Shown here piece after piece: positions 1 to 7,465 of a stretch of 64,000 nucleotides of DNA. Source of the stretch: an uncultured Bacteroidales bacterium. Lineage in GTDB: Bacteria; Bacteroidota; Bacteroidia; Bacteroidales; Bacteroidaceae. Location of the stretch: the NCBI GenBank assembly GCA_902776455.1, contig CACYQI010000005.1, positions 47,919 through 111,918 on the forward strand, read 5' to 3'. The notes beneath the pieces were generated by a model. The model did no database searches, was not told the DNA's origin, and worked only from the letters and a program-made list of their open reading frames with translations. The first letter of the stretch is position 1, and the number at the start of each line of letters is the position of its first letter. A program made the position numbers and the translations under genes.

Positions 1-2046
1 CCAGCTGCCGAGCCACTGGCGCTTGAAGATGCCTATCTCAGTCTGGTTGGAGGCGTACTGTCCGCCCAGGATGCCTTTGAAGCAGATGGCGTGGCGAATG
101 GTAAACTCGGGTCGGTCTTTGTCGATAGGCCAGCGGTCCTGCTTGGTGTTGATGTAGGTCTGTCCGGGGCAGAAGCGTACTTCGGCGTTCCATTCGGTGG
201 TGCGCATGCGGTAGTCTTCGGTGCCGTCGTTGACGTGGATGAAGTGGAGGTCGCCGCAAGGCTTGTTGCTCTCGGCAATGAGGTTAGTGTTGAAGTTCAG
301 TCCGTAGTCTGTCTCCCAGACGAAGCCGAGCCGCTGCTTGTTGTTGCGGTAGAGCATGTTGACCGTCTCGGTCTTGAAGTTGACGAAGAGGTTGTCCTTG
401 CTGTTCTTCAGGAAGCGGTCGGAGACGGAGGTGACGTCGTAGCTGCTCTCGAAGACTATCATGCGCTGTGGGAACTCGAAGTAGGAGTTCTTCTTCTTGT
501 TGAAGCAGTAGGTGGCTGTGGCTCCGTAGTAGTTGCCGCCCGACTTGAAGCCGTGTGTGTAGTGGGCTTCGAGGAAGAGGTGCTTGTTGAAGGCTGCTGT
601 GGTCTGTCCGCCGGCGCGCAGTCGGAAGCCGTCGTAGAAGTTGCTGGAGAAAGTGCTGATGACGGGGCCGATGTCGAACTTGCTTGGCTTTCCAGGCTTG
701 GAAGTCTCGATGAAGTTCTCGAAGAGCGTCTTGACGATAAGCAGCGGGATGCGCATGTTCTTCGACTTCGACATGGCGGTCATGAAGTCGCCCAGTCCGC
801 CCTCCTTCTGCGAGAGTTTCACGGCTCGGTACTTGTCCCAGAACTCGTCGTCCTGGTTGCGTGCGTCGGCCATGCGTTTTATTTTGGCTGTTCCCTTGAA
901 GAGGTTCTTGTGCAAGGGGTCGAAGCTGTAGTCGGAGAGGCGTGTGTTGCGCACCACGAGCAGGCTCTTGGAGAGGAGCGTCATCTCGGCCCACATGTCG
1001 TCGGTGGTCAGCGCCCATTCGTTGTTGGGCAGCTTGCTATAGACCTGGTCGATGTGGAGCGAACTGACGAAGTTGACGTCGCTCTTCGGCGGAATGCTAA
1101 GCTGGCACTTTTTGACGTGCAGGGTGGAGTCCTTGAGGATGTATATCTCGCCGTTGAAGCCGATGTCCTGCGGGTTGTTGGGCGTGAATTGCAGGTGGTA
1201 GCAGGAGTCGCGGTCAACGAGTACGGTATCGACGATGTAGTATCTGTAGAAGGCTGTTGCGCCTGCTCCGATAGGGCTTAGGAAGGGGAACTTCAGCAGC
1301 TTGATGTAGTTGTCGTAGATATCGACGTCCTGAAAGACTTCCTTGAGCGTGGTGTTCACCATTTCGCCGGTGGCAAAGAGCTGGTTGAGGCCGGTGCTCT
1401 GTTCGCCGGTGATGATGTCCTTCTCCGTCTTCGGGTCTTTGCGATAAATGTGCTGTATGACCGTCTCGTCGAGGGAGATAGGCACGACCATCTTGCCGTT
1501 ATAGGGACTAAGCTCTGCCTGCTGGGTGAACTTCACCTTGCCGACGTCGGTGCTGTCCAACTCCTTGACTTTGTAGTCGTTCAAGGCCATCGACAGCTTC
1601 TGGTACTTGTTGTACATGTAGAAGTCGTGGTTCTCGAGCTTGGAGTCCTTTTTGGCTTCAATCACGCGCTTCATCAGTTCGACTGCGGGATTATCCTTTC
1701 TGACGTAGCGCCTCTTTTCGGCCTTGATGACCACCTCTTGGAGCGACTTAGTGTCGGGCTTGAGCTTGATGGTGAGGCGGCTGGGTGTTGCCTTGGTGAC
1801 GTTGACCTTCTCCTCCTTGTAGCCCATGCAGGAGAAGGTGAGCGTAGCGCCGTTGATGCGTGCAATGGAAAAGAGGCCGTCGAGGTCGGCTATGGTGGAG
1901 ACTTTGCGTTCCTTGTAGGTGACACCGGCAAGCGAGAGGCTGTCGCCGGTGGAAGCATCGAGGACGATGCCCGTAATCTTCTGTCCTAAGGCATTCAGGG
2001 TGAATGCCATAAGCAGGGCAAGGGTTGCAAAGAGTTTTCTTCTCAT
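1..2046 (-). CDS. DUF5686/carboxypeptidase-regulatory-like outer membrane protein (3' end outside window)
   Basis: The start codon at 2044-2046 opens a signal peptide (MRRKLFATLALLMAFTLNA, cleavage near LGQ). The mature N-terminus is a carboxypeptidase-regulatory-like beta-sandwich: residues about 22-110 contain ITGIVLDASTGDSLSLAGV and a GYKEEKV segment. The remaining ~570 visible residues are rich in beta strands and aromatics, and they match what I know of the DUF5686 family, a Bacteroidota outer-membrane beta-barrel group of about 800 residues. The reading frame stays open to base 1, so the C-terminus is missing only because the window ends. It is last in a minus-strand run after the FAD oxidoreductase (75-base gap), so co-transcription is likely. 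The precise function is unknown. The family assignment is fairly secure; its link to the lipid-like genes upstream is inference. Confidence 0.8.
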   Translation of the reverse strand, partial: MRRKLFATLALLMAFTLNALGQKITGIVLDASTGDSLSLAGVTYKERKVSTIADLDGLFSIARINGATLTFSCMGYKEEKVNVTKATPSRLTIKLKPDTKSLQEVVIKAEKRRYVRKDNPAVELMKRVIEAKKDSKLENHDFYMYNKYQKLSMALNDYKVKELDSTDVGKVKFTQQAELSPYNGKMVVPISLDETVIQHIYRKDPKTEKDIITGEQSTGLNQLFATGEMVNTTLKEVFQDVDIYDNYIKLLKFPFLSPIGAGATAFYRYYIVDTVLVDRDSCYHLQFTPNNPQDIGFNGEIYILKDSTLHVKKCQLSIPPKSDVNFVSSLHIDQVYSKLPNNEWALTTDDMWAEMTLLSKSLLVVRNTRLSDYSFDPLHKNLFKGTAKIKRMADARNQDDEFWDKYRAVKLSQKEGGLGDFMTAMSKSKNMRIPLLIVKTLFENFIETSKPGKPSKFDIGPVISTFSSNFYDGFRLRAGGQTTAAFNKHLFLEAHYTHGFKSGGNYYGATATYCFNKKKNSYFEFPQRMIVFESSYDVTSVSDRFLKNSKDNLFVNFKTETVNMLYRNNKQRLGFVWETDYGLNFNTNLIAESNKPCGDLHFIHVNDGTEDYRMRTTEWNAEVRFCPGQTYINTKQDRWPIDKDRPEFTIRHAICFKGILGGQYASNQTEIGIFKRQWLGSW

Positions 2047-2121
2047 GTCTGTGTCTTGGTTTTCTTCTGTTGTCTCGCTTCTGTCTGTCGGGCGTTGCAG
2101 CCGTTGTTTCCAGCGCGGAAG

Positions 2122-3510
2122 TCATGCTATTTTGCTGCATGTCTCGAAGGCCGTCATGGTGACTCCCTCGATGCCGGGAAGGATGATGCTCTGCCCGGTG
2201 AGCAGGAGGTTGGGCAGCGGTGTGCTGACAGAGTGGAAGCTCAGCATCGGTACGCGGCAATCCTTGCGCATGCCGAAAGCGGAGCCTTCGGGACTTCCCA
2301 GGTAGTCGCGGTAGGTGAGTGGCGAACTGGTGTAGCATTGTTCGATGAGTTCGCCAAGTTGGGGGATGTATTGCTCAGCCAGAGCGATGCATTGCTGTGC
2401 TTTGTTCCGGCAGAAGCTTTGGTAGTCGTCGCCCCGATGGCCGACCTTTGTATCCGCCCAAGCCTCGCATTCGTGCCACGGCATGGGTGTGAGGAGGTCG
2501 ATTTGTCGCAAGCTGTCGGAGTCGTTCTCCGGCATTCTTGCGCTAATCATAACGCCTTTCACGGGTTCGTTCTCTTCCGTCATGGTCCAGACATTCGGCT
2601 TGTCATAGACGAAGACGTTGTGGGCGAAGTAGGGCAAGGCGTCGGGCTTGATACTGAGCTGCGCGGTGAACATGCCGCAGGTGTTCTCTGCAGCTGCCAT
2701 CCGTCTGCGGAAGGCCTTGCGTACCGAAGGGCAGTCTTCGAGCATCCGGCAGAGAGTGGCAGGATGAATGTCGGAGATAAAGTACTCAGCCTCATAGGTT
2801 TGTCCGTCGGCACAGACGGCGCTGACTATGCGTCCGTCCTTTTCTGTGAGTCGCACCACCTTGCTTCCTGTCAGCACCTTGCCTCCTGCCTGCTGAATGG
2901 AGCCGATGAGTTTGTTTACCAGCAGGTTGCCGTCGCCCTTGAGTCGCCAGCTGCTTTCGATGAAGCTGGAACAGGTGTGGGCGAAGTTGAAGAGCGGGAG
3001 CGACTCGCGCCGGAGTTCCGTCTTCATGGCAGCAGCACTGACCACGTTGAGTAGCAGTTCGTCGGAGAACGTCTGCCGGAGGTAGTCGTAGGCAGATACT
3101 TCCATGTCTGCGGCCGTGATGTGCTGCAGGCGATGGACGAAGCCGAAGAGTGCTTCCCGTTGATGCGGGAAGTCTTTGGCCAGTCCCTCTGCAAAGGCAT
3201 CGTAGCCTTGGCTGAAGGCGAAGTGCCGGCCGCCTATGATGACGCGGTCGAACTGCTCGTCCATTCTTTGCCAAGGCAAGTCCATGAGTCCGAGTTGGCT
3301 GAAGGCTTTGTGCATAGTCTGCCCAGGAGCCAGCCCGCCCACATAGTGCAGTCCTGTATCGTAGTGCAGTCCGCCTCTGCGGAAGCTCTGCATGCAGCCG
3401 CCGGGTTGGTTGGAGCTTTCGAGCACGAGCACCTTAAGACCGCGCCCGGCAAGCAATGTGCCGCAAGCCAGTCCGCCCAGTCCGCTGCCGATAATCAGGA
3501 CGTCGTTCAT
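2122..3510 (-). CDS. CrtI-like NAD(P)/FAD-dependent oxidoreductase
   Basis: A 462-residue protein opening with a dinucleotide-binding fold (IIGSGLGGLACGTLLAGRG then a terminal-acid strand VLVLES, residues 5-33) followed by the NQPGGCMQSF stretch typical of phytoene desaturase / all-trans-retinol saturase relatives. The C-terminal FAD-contact segment (LLLTGQSIILPGIEGVTMTAFETC, about 432-456) is also present. These enzymes oxidise or reduce polyene or other long hydrophobic chains. It sits downstream of an ACP and a ketosynthase, which suggests that it acts on the acyl product of those enzymes. The 147-base gap to the ACP is filled with AT-rich AATTCATAATT repeats. The superfamily is certain; the substrate is unknown. 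Confidence 0.85.
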   Translation of the reverse strand: MNDVLIIGSGLGGLACGTLLAGRGLKVLVLESSNQPGGCMQSFRRGGLHYDTGLHYVGGLAPGQTMHKAFSQLGLMDLPWQRMDEQFDRVIIGGRHFAFSQGYDAFAEGLAKDFPHQREALFGFVHRLQHITAADMEVSAYDYLRQTFSDELLLNVVSAAAMKTELRRESLPLFNFAHTCSSFIESSWRLKGDGNLLVNKLIGSIQQAGGKVLTGSKVVRLTEKDGRIVSAVCADGQTYEAEYFISDIHPATLCRMLEDCPSVRKAFRRRMAAAENTCGMFTAQLSIKPDALPYFAHNVFVYDKPNVWTMTEENEPVKGVMISARMPENDSDSLRQIDLLTPMPWHECEAWADTKVGHRGDDYQSFCRNKAQQCIALAEQYIPQLGELIEQCYTSSPLTYRDYLGSPEGSAFGMRKDCRVPMLSFHSVSTPLPNLLLTGQSIILPGIEGVTMTAFETCSKIA

Positions 3511-3656
3511 TTAATTCATAATTATTAATTCATAGTTCATAATTGTTCCCTCGTTTATGTGTAAGGCATGTCTCCGTTGTGAACTTTATGGCCTGCGAGG
3601 TTGCAGGGCGTAGCCCGATTATGAATTATGAATTGTGAATTATGAATTGACTCTTT

Positions 3657-3899
3657 TTACTTCTGGTGCTGCTCGATGTAGTCGTAGAGTTGCGCGAAGG
3701 TTTTGATGGTGGGAAGCTCTGCCTTGGAGATGAGCACGCCGTACTTTGTCTGTACGATGCCAATGAGGTCAACAAGGCTCAGGCTGTCAAGCTCGAGCGT
3801 CTGATAGATGGGTGCATCGGGGGTGATGGTAGCCTCGTCGATTTCAAACTCTTCTGCCAGTTCGGCGTTAATCTCAGCGATGATTTCTTCTCTTGTCAT
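3657..3899 (-). CDS. acyl carrier protein
   Basis: An 80-residue, highly acidic protein of normal ACP length. The phosphopantetheine attachment motif is LELDSLSLVDL with Ser39 as the attachment residue. Helix I is EEIIAEINAELAEEFEID. The protein carries acyl chains as thioesters for the neighbouring ketosynthase, whose stop codon lies 45 bases upstream. It is distinct from a typical housekeeping AcpP in sequence and in location: there is no fabF/fabD/plsX context here, which points to a dedicated secondary acyl pathway. Phosphopantetheinylation is family knowledge; the dedicated role is inference. Confidence 0.9.
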   Translation of the reverse strand: MTREEIIAEINAELAEEFEIDEATITPDAPIYQTLELDSLSLVDLIGIVQTKYGVLISKAELPTIKTFAQLYDYIEQHQK

Positions 3900-3944
3900 A
3901 TTGATTGGTTTTTAATGTGTGTTGCGTTGGTTATACATTATATA

Positions 3945-5162
3945 TTATATATTCTTCACGATGAGGGTGGAGTTGGTTCCTCCGAAGCCGAAGCTGTTGG
4001 AGAGGAACATGTCGAAGTGCTGTTGCTTTGTCTCAGCGGGGATGTTGAGGCAGGCGGTGATGTCGTCGGGCTTCTCGAAGTTGATGTTGCCGGCGATGAA
4101 GTCGTTCTTCATCATCAGTACGGAGTAGATGATTTCGCTTGCTCCGGCCATCCACATCTCGTGTCCTGTCTGGCTCTTGGTTGAGGTGACGGGCACGGTG
4201 CGTTCGCCGAAGAGCTGTGCAATGGCCTGTGCTTCGCGCTGGTCTCCGATGATGGTGCTGGTGGCATGTGCGTTGATGTAGCCTATCTGCTTGGGGTCGA
4301 TGCCTCCGTTGCGCAGGCAGAGTTCGAGGGAGCGTGCCGGTCCTTCGACGTTGGGTGTTGAGATGTGGTCGCCGTTGCCCGAGAAGCCCCAGCTTACGAT
4401 TTCGGCGATGATGTTTGCTCCTCGCTTGACGGCGTGTTCGTAGCTCTCGAGGACGACGGTAGCGCCGCCGCCGCTGGGCACGAGTCCGTCGCGGCTTGCG
4501 TCGAAGGGTCGGCTGGCTTTTTCGGGCTGGTCTTCGCGGATGGAGAAGGCCTGGATGCCGTCGAAGGAGGCGATGCCGTACATGTTGTTTTCTTCTGCTC
4601 CGCCGCAGACGACGCATTCCTGCAGTCCTTGTGCGATGAGCATGGCTCCGAGTCCGATGCTTTGCGAGCCGGAGGCGCAGGCTGCGGAGGCGGTGAGGTT
4701 GATGCCGCGAAGCTTGAAGAGGCAGGCCAGGTTCATGGTGATGTTGGAGTTCATGCTCTGGAAGATGGCTCCGCTGCCGCAGGCTACGGTGCTGTTGGCC
4801 TGGCGGAACTTGTCGAGGCTCTGCATGGTGGCTTCGGCTACGGAGTCGTTGCCGTAGATGATGCCCACTTCGTGTGTGTTGAGGAAGTCTTCGTCGATGC
4901 CGGCATGGTCGAGGGCTTGCTTGGTGGCGATGTAGCCGTAGTGTGCCTCTTCGGGCATGAAGTTGCGGAGGTTGCGGGGGACGTAGGGCTTGAGGTCCAC
5001 TTTGGGGACGTTGCCTACGAGTGCCGAGCGGAAGCCGGCGTCCTTGCGTTCCTGGCTGAAGATGATGCCACTTTTGCCTTCATAGAGTGCGTCGCGCACT
5101 TCGTCGAGGCTTGTTCCGATGCAGGACCATATGCCCATGCCTGTTATTACTACTCTGTTCAT
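3945..5162 (-). CDS. beta-ketoacyl-ACP synthase (KAS II/FabF-like)
   Basis: A 405-residue thiolase-fold condensing enzyme. The nucleophile Cys162 lies in TASAACASGSQS, the catalytic His299 in INAHATSTIIGD, and Lys329 and His334 in KSQTGHEMWMAG. The GFGGTNSTLIV end is also present. All Cys-His-His residues are intact, so it should be a real elongating ketosynthase rather than a chain-length factor. Compared with housekeeping FabF, the His motif reads NAHATST in place of NAHGTST, and the N-terminus is somewhat divergent. With the adjacent ACP and an acyltransferase-like protein it probably builds or extends a special acyl chain. The product is not predictable from the sequence. Confidence 0.9.
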   Translation of the reverse strand: MNRVVITGMGIWSCIGTSLDEVRDALYEGKSGIIFSQERKDAGFRSALVGNVPKVDLKPYVPRNLRNFMPEEAHYGYIATKQALDHAGIDEDFLNTHEVGIIYGNDSVAEATMQSLDKFRQANSTVACGSGAIFQSMNSNITMNLACLFKLRGINLTASAACASGSQSIGLGAMLIAQGLQECVVCGGAEENNMYGIASFDGIQAFSIREDQPEKASRPFDASRDGLVPSGGGATVVLESYEHAVKRGANIIAEIVSWGFSGNGDHISTPNVEGPARSLELCLRNGGIDPKQIGYINAHATSTIIGDQREAQAIAQLFGERTVPVTSTKSQTGHEMWMAGASEIIYSVLMMKNDFIAGNINFEKPDDITACLNIPAETKQQHFDMFLSNSFGFGGTNSTLIVKNI

Positions 5163-5243
5163 TTACTATTTGACGATTTACTATTTACAATTTGTTTTCG
5201 ATTTGTCTATTTTACAATCATATACAATCAATCTCCCTAATCC

Positions 5244-6404
5244 TTAATCCTTAATCCCCTCCTGCAAGGGAGTTATGTCCTTGCTGAAGCATCTGCGGCG
5301 TTTGTATGTGATTGGGTTGAGAGCCTTCCACTGTGTGAGCACTTTGAGGTTGTCTTCGAGCATGGGGCCTGTCTCTGCGTGGTGGAATCCCATTTCCCTG
5401 AAGATGGGGATGAGGTCGGCGAAGATGAGGGCGTTGATGCCGAGGGCTTGCCAGTCGGGATGGACGGCGATGAGCAACAGTTCCACTTCGTCCTCGTGCT
5501 TCCACTTGAGGGCGCGCAGGAGGTGGTACCAGCCCATGGGGAACATCTTCCCGCCTGCTTTCTGGAGTGCGCGTGCGAGGTTGGGCATGGTGATGCTGCA
5601 GGCGATGAGGTTGCCCTTGTCGTCTTCCACCATCGGGAGCATGCGGAGGTCGAGCATGCGGATGTATTCGCCTACGAAGAAGTCGGCTTCCTCTTCGTTG
5701 TGGGGCGTGTAGCCGAAGAGTTGTCCGTAGGCTTCGTTGAGGAGATGGAATATCTTGCGTCCGTAGCCTTCCTTGAAGACTTCGTGCGGTTTGAGCTTCT
5801 TCACGGTCAGCCCGTACATTTCCCTGACGAGCTTGTCTGCACGGGCAAAGCGCGGGGGCACTTCGTCGGGAATCTCCACCCTCACCTGTACCCAATCGAC
5901 CTTCTTGCCGTATCCGAGGCGCTCCATGTGCTCGGGGTAGTAGGGCGGGTTGTAGATGGTGATGGCTGACCCCAACTGGTCGAAGTCCTCTACGAGCATG
6001 CCTTCCTTGTCGAAGTCGGAGATGCCGAGGGGGCCTTGTATGGAGTCCATCCCTTTACTGCGTCCCCATTCCTCGATGGCATGCAGGAGTGCTGCGGAGA
6101 CGTCGGGGTCGTCCACGAACTCAATCCAGCCGAAGCGGGCGCAACTGCCTTTCCATATCTGGTTGGCCTTGTGGTTGATGATGCCCACTATGCGTCCCAC
6201 GACCTCTCCCTTCTCGCTGTAGGCCACGAGGGGATATACTTCGCAGTGCTGCAAGCCCGGATTGCGCTTCGGGTTGAACCAGTCGCGCACGCCCGATTCC
6301 ATGTCCGGCACATAGTAAGGATTGCCTCGGTAGATCTTCCGAGGGAGTGCCAGGAAATCGTTCATCTGACGTTGGGTCTGTATCGTCTCAATAGTGCATC
6401 TCAT
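5244..6404 (-). CDS. GNAT-fold acyltransferase-like protein
   Basis: A 386-residue soluble protein, first of the minus-strand run that continues with KS, ACP and FAD oxidoreductase. An N-terminal acetyltransferase-like half contains a CoA/ACP-pocket-type strand-loop (EVVGRIVGIINHKAN, residues about 70-85) and a second domain has the ELLLIAVHPDWQALGINALIF segment (about 304-325), which looks like motif A of GNAT enzymes. The family is conserved in Bacteroidota and usually labelled hypothetical or N-acetyltransferase. One thought is that GNAT-type proteins next to a dedicated ACP act in bacterial ceramide synthesis in Caulobacter. That role here is speculation; only the fold and the gene context are supported. 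A clean start with a TATCTTTG promoter box lies 48 bases upstream. Confidence 0.7.
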   Translation of the reverse strand: MRCTIETIQTQRQMNDFLALPRKIYRGNPYYVPDMESGVRDWFNPKRNPGLQHCEVYPLVAYSEKGEVVGRIVGIINHKANQIWKGSCARFGWIEFVDDPDVSAALLHAIEEWGRSKGMDSIQGPLGISDFDKEGMLVEDFDQLGSAITIYNPPYYPEHMERLGYGKKVDWVQVRVEIPDEVPPRFARADKLVREMYGLTVKKLKPHEVFKEGYGRKIFHLLNEAYGQLFGYTPHNEEEADFFVGEYIRMLDLRMLPMVEDDKGNLIACSITMPNLARALQKAGGKMFPMGWYHLLRALKWKHEDEVELLLIAVHPDWQALGINALIFADLIPIFREMGFHHAETGPMLEDNLKVLTQWKALNPITYKRRRCFSKDITPLQEGIKD

Positions 6405-6451
6405 ACCTTGTAGTTATGCTTGCGTGTGCGCGTATGCGCACGATTCGGGTG

Positions 6452-6459
6452 CAAAGATA
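6452..6459 (-). promoter_or_regulatory. promoter -7 box for the GNAT-KS-ACP operon
   Basis: Read on the minus strand this is TATCTTTG followed by CA, a perfect match to the Bacteroidota sigma-ABfr -7 consensus TAnnTTTG. It lies 48 bases upstream of the GNAT-like start codon. Confidence 0.7.
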
Positions 6460-6589
6460 CGAATAATTAACCGAAATCACGTTATGTCATGCCATGAAAT
6501 TTGCTTAATAGTTCTATTTTGTACAAGATAAAGGGATATTTTGCGCAATGAGAAGGTCAAAAAAAAGGGGGGTAGGGAGGTATGCCGTG

Positions 6590-7400
6590 CAGGGGGTGGG
6601 TTTACACAGCACGGAGCATCGGCCTACGCTCCACGGAGGAAAGGCTCACGCTCCACGGAGGAAAGGCCCACGCTCCACGGAGCATTTTTAACATTTCCAC
6701 AGGGGGGTGAAAAACGCAGGCAGTACCGCCGGCGAAACGCCTGTGTTTTTGAGGGTCCCTTCCCCTCCCTTTTAAGGGGAGGGGCCAGGGGTGGGGTGCA
6801 GTCGCCGCGTGTTTCTGAGGGTCCCTTCCCCTCCCTTTTAAGGGGAGGGGCCAGGGGTGGGGTGAAGTCGCCGCCGGTTCCTGAGGGTCCCTTCCCCTCC
6901 CCTCGAAGGGGAGGGGCCAGGGGTGGGGTGAAGTTGCTGCCGGTTCCTCTTTGTTTCCAAGTCCCCACCCCTAACCCCTCCCCTTCGAGGGGAGGGGAAA
7001 GGAAGCGCAGAACCACCTGCCCCAGAGTCGCCACCAAAAGCCCGACTGATACATAAAAAACTATTGCTGTCCGGGGATAATCAAGAGCACCTCTACTTAT
7101 GCGCCAATTATTCGGCTTTCCGGACGAATAGCAGCTCATGGGTGCTATATTAAGTCCCAAAGGGACGAAAGACCACAGACGGGGGCGCAAGCCCCCGGTA
7201 AAGGTACAACGAAAGAGAAAGCCCCGAGGGGGCGACAGAAACAGATGCAAGTTGAAATTAAACAAGTTACATGTTCTGTCGCCTCTTCAGGGCCAGACTG
7301 GTACGCGGACGTCTCGTCCGCGGCAGTTGCTGCAAGCGAGACAGTTGCGAACCGAAGGCCAGACTGGTACGCGGACGAGACGTCCGCGTACCATTACGAC
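6590..7400. repeat. intergenic repeat field A (four families)
   Basis: This 1-kb gap without genes holds, in order: several CTCCACGGAGCAT-type units (about 6605-6690); a 66-base tandem repeat in three copies starting at 6751, 6817 and 6883, each carrying the hairpin-forming CCCCTCCC...GGGGAGGGG core followed by a GGGGTGGGGT tail; an inverted copy of that core at about 6960-7000; a 240-base composite element at about 7062-7300 (see findings); and two divergent copies of a GGTACGCGGACG...CGTCCGCG inverted repeat at 7309-7333 and 7367-7393. Open frames across it are low complexity (PPLAPPLKREGKGP) and I do not regard them as genes. Confidence 0.8.
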
Positions 7401-7465
7401 CTTAAGGTAAACGTTTCTTACTCTGTCTTAACTCTTCGCTTTTCGCTTTCTCTTCCTCTTTCCGA

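Noticed and set aside
91-1281. Long plus-strand open frame opposite the DUF5686 gene
   Set aside because: It is antisense to a conserved protein, has valine/glutamate-biased low-complexity content typical of a frame shadow in GC-rich DNA, and has no start signal. The same applies to long shadows at 8000-9499, 21144-22778, 32067-33443, 36345-37895 and 62271-63833.
6751-6948. Possible CRISPR array
   Set aside because: Three regular units with a 66-base period, but the spacers are as conserved as the repeats, the core is a hairpin and there are no cas genes.
6624-7265. 213-codon minus-strand frame through repeat field A
   Set aside because: It translates the CCCCTCCCC repeat into PPLAPPLKREGKGPS units; the coding look comes from the 66-base period (a multiple of three), not from a gene.
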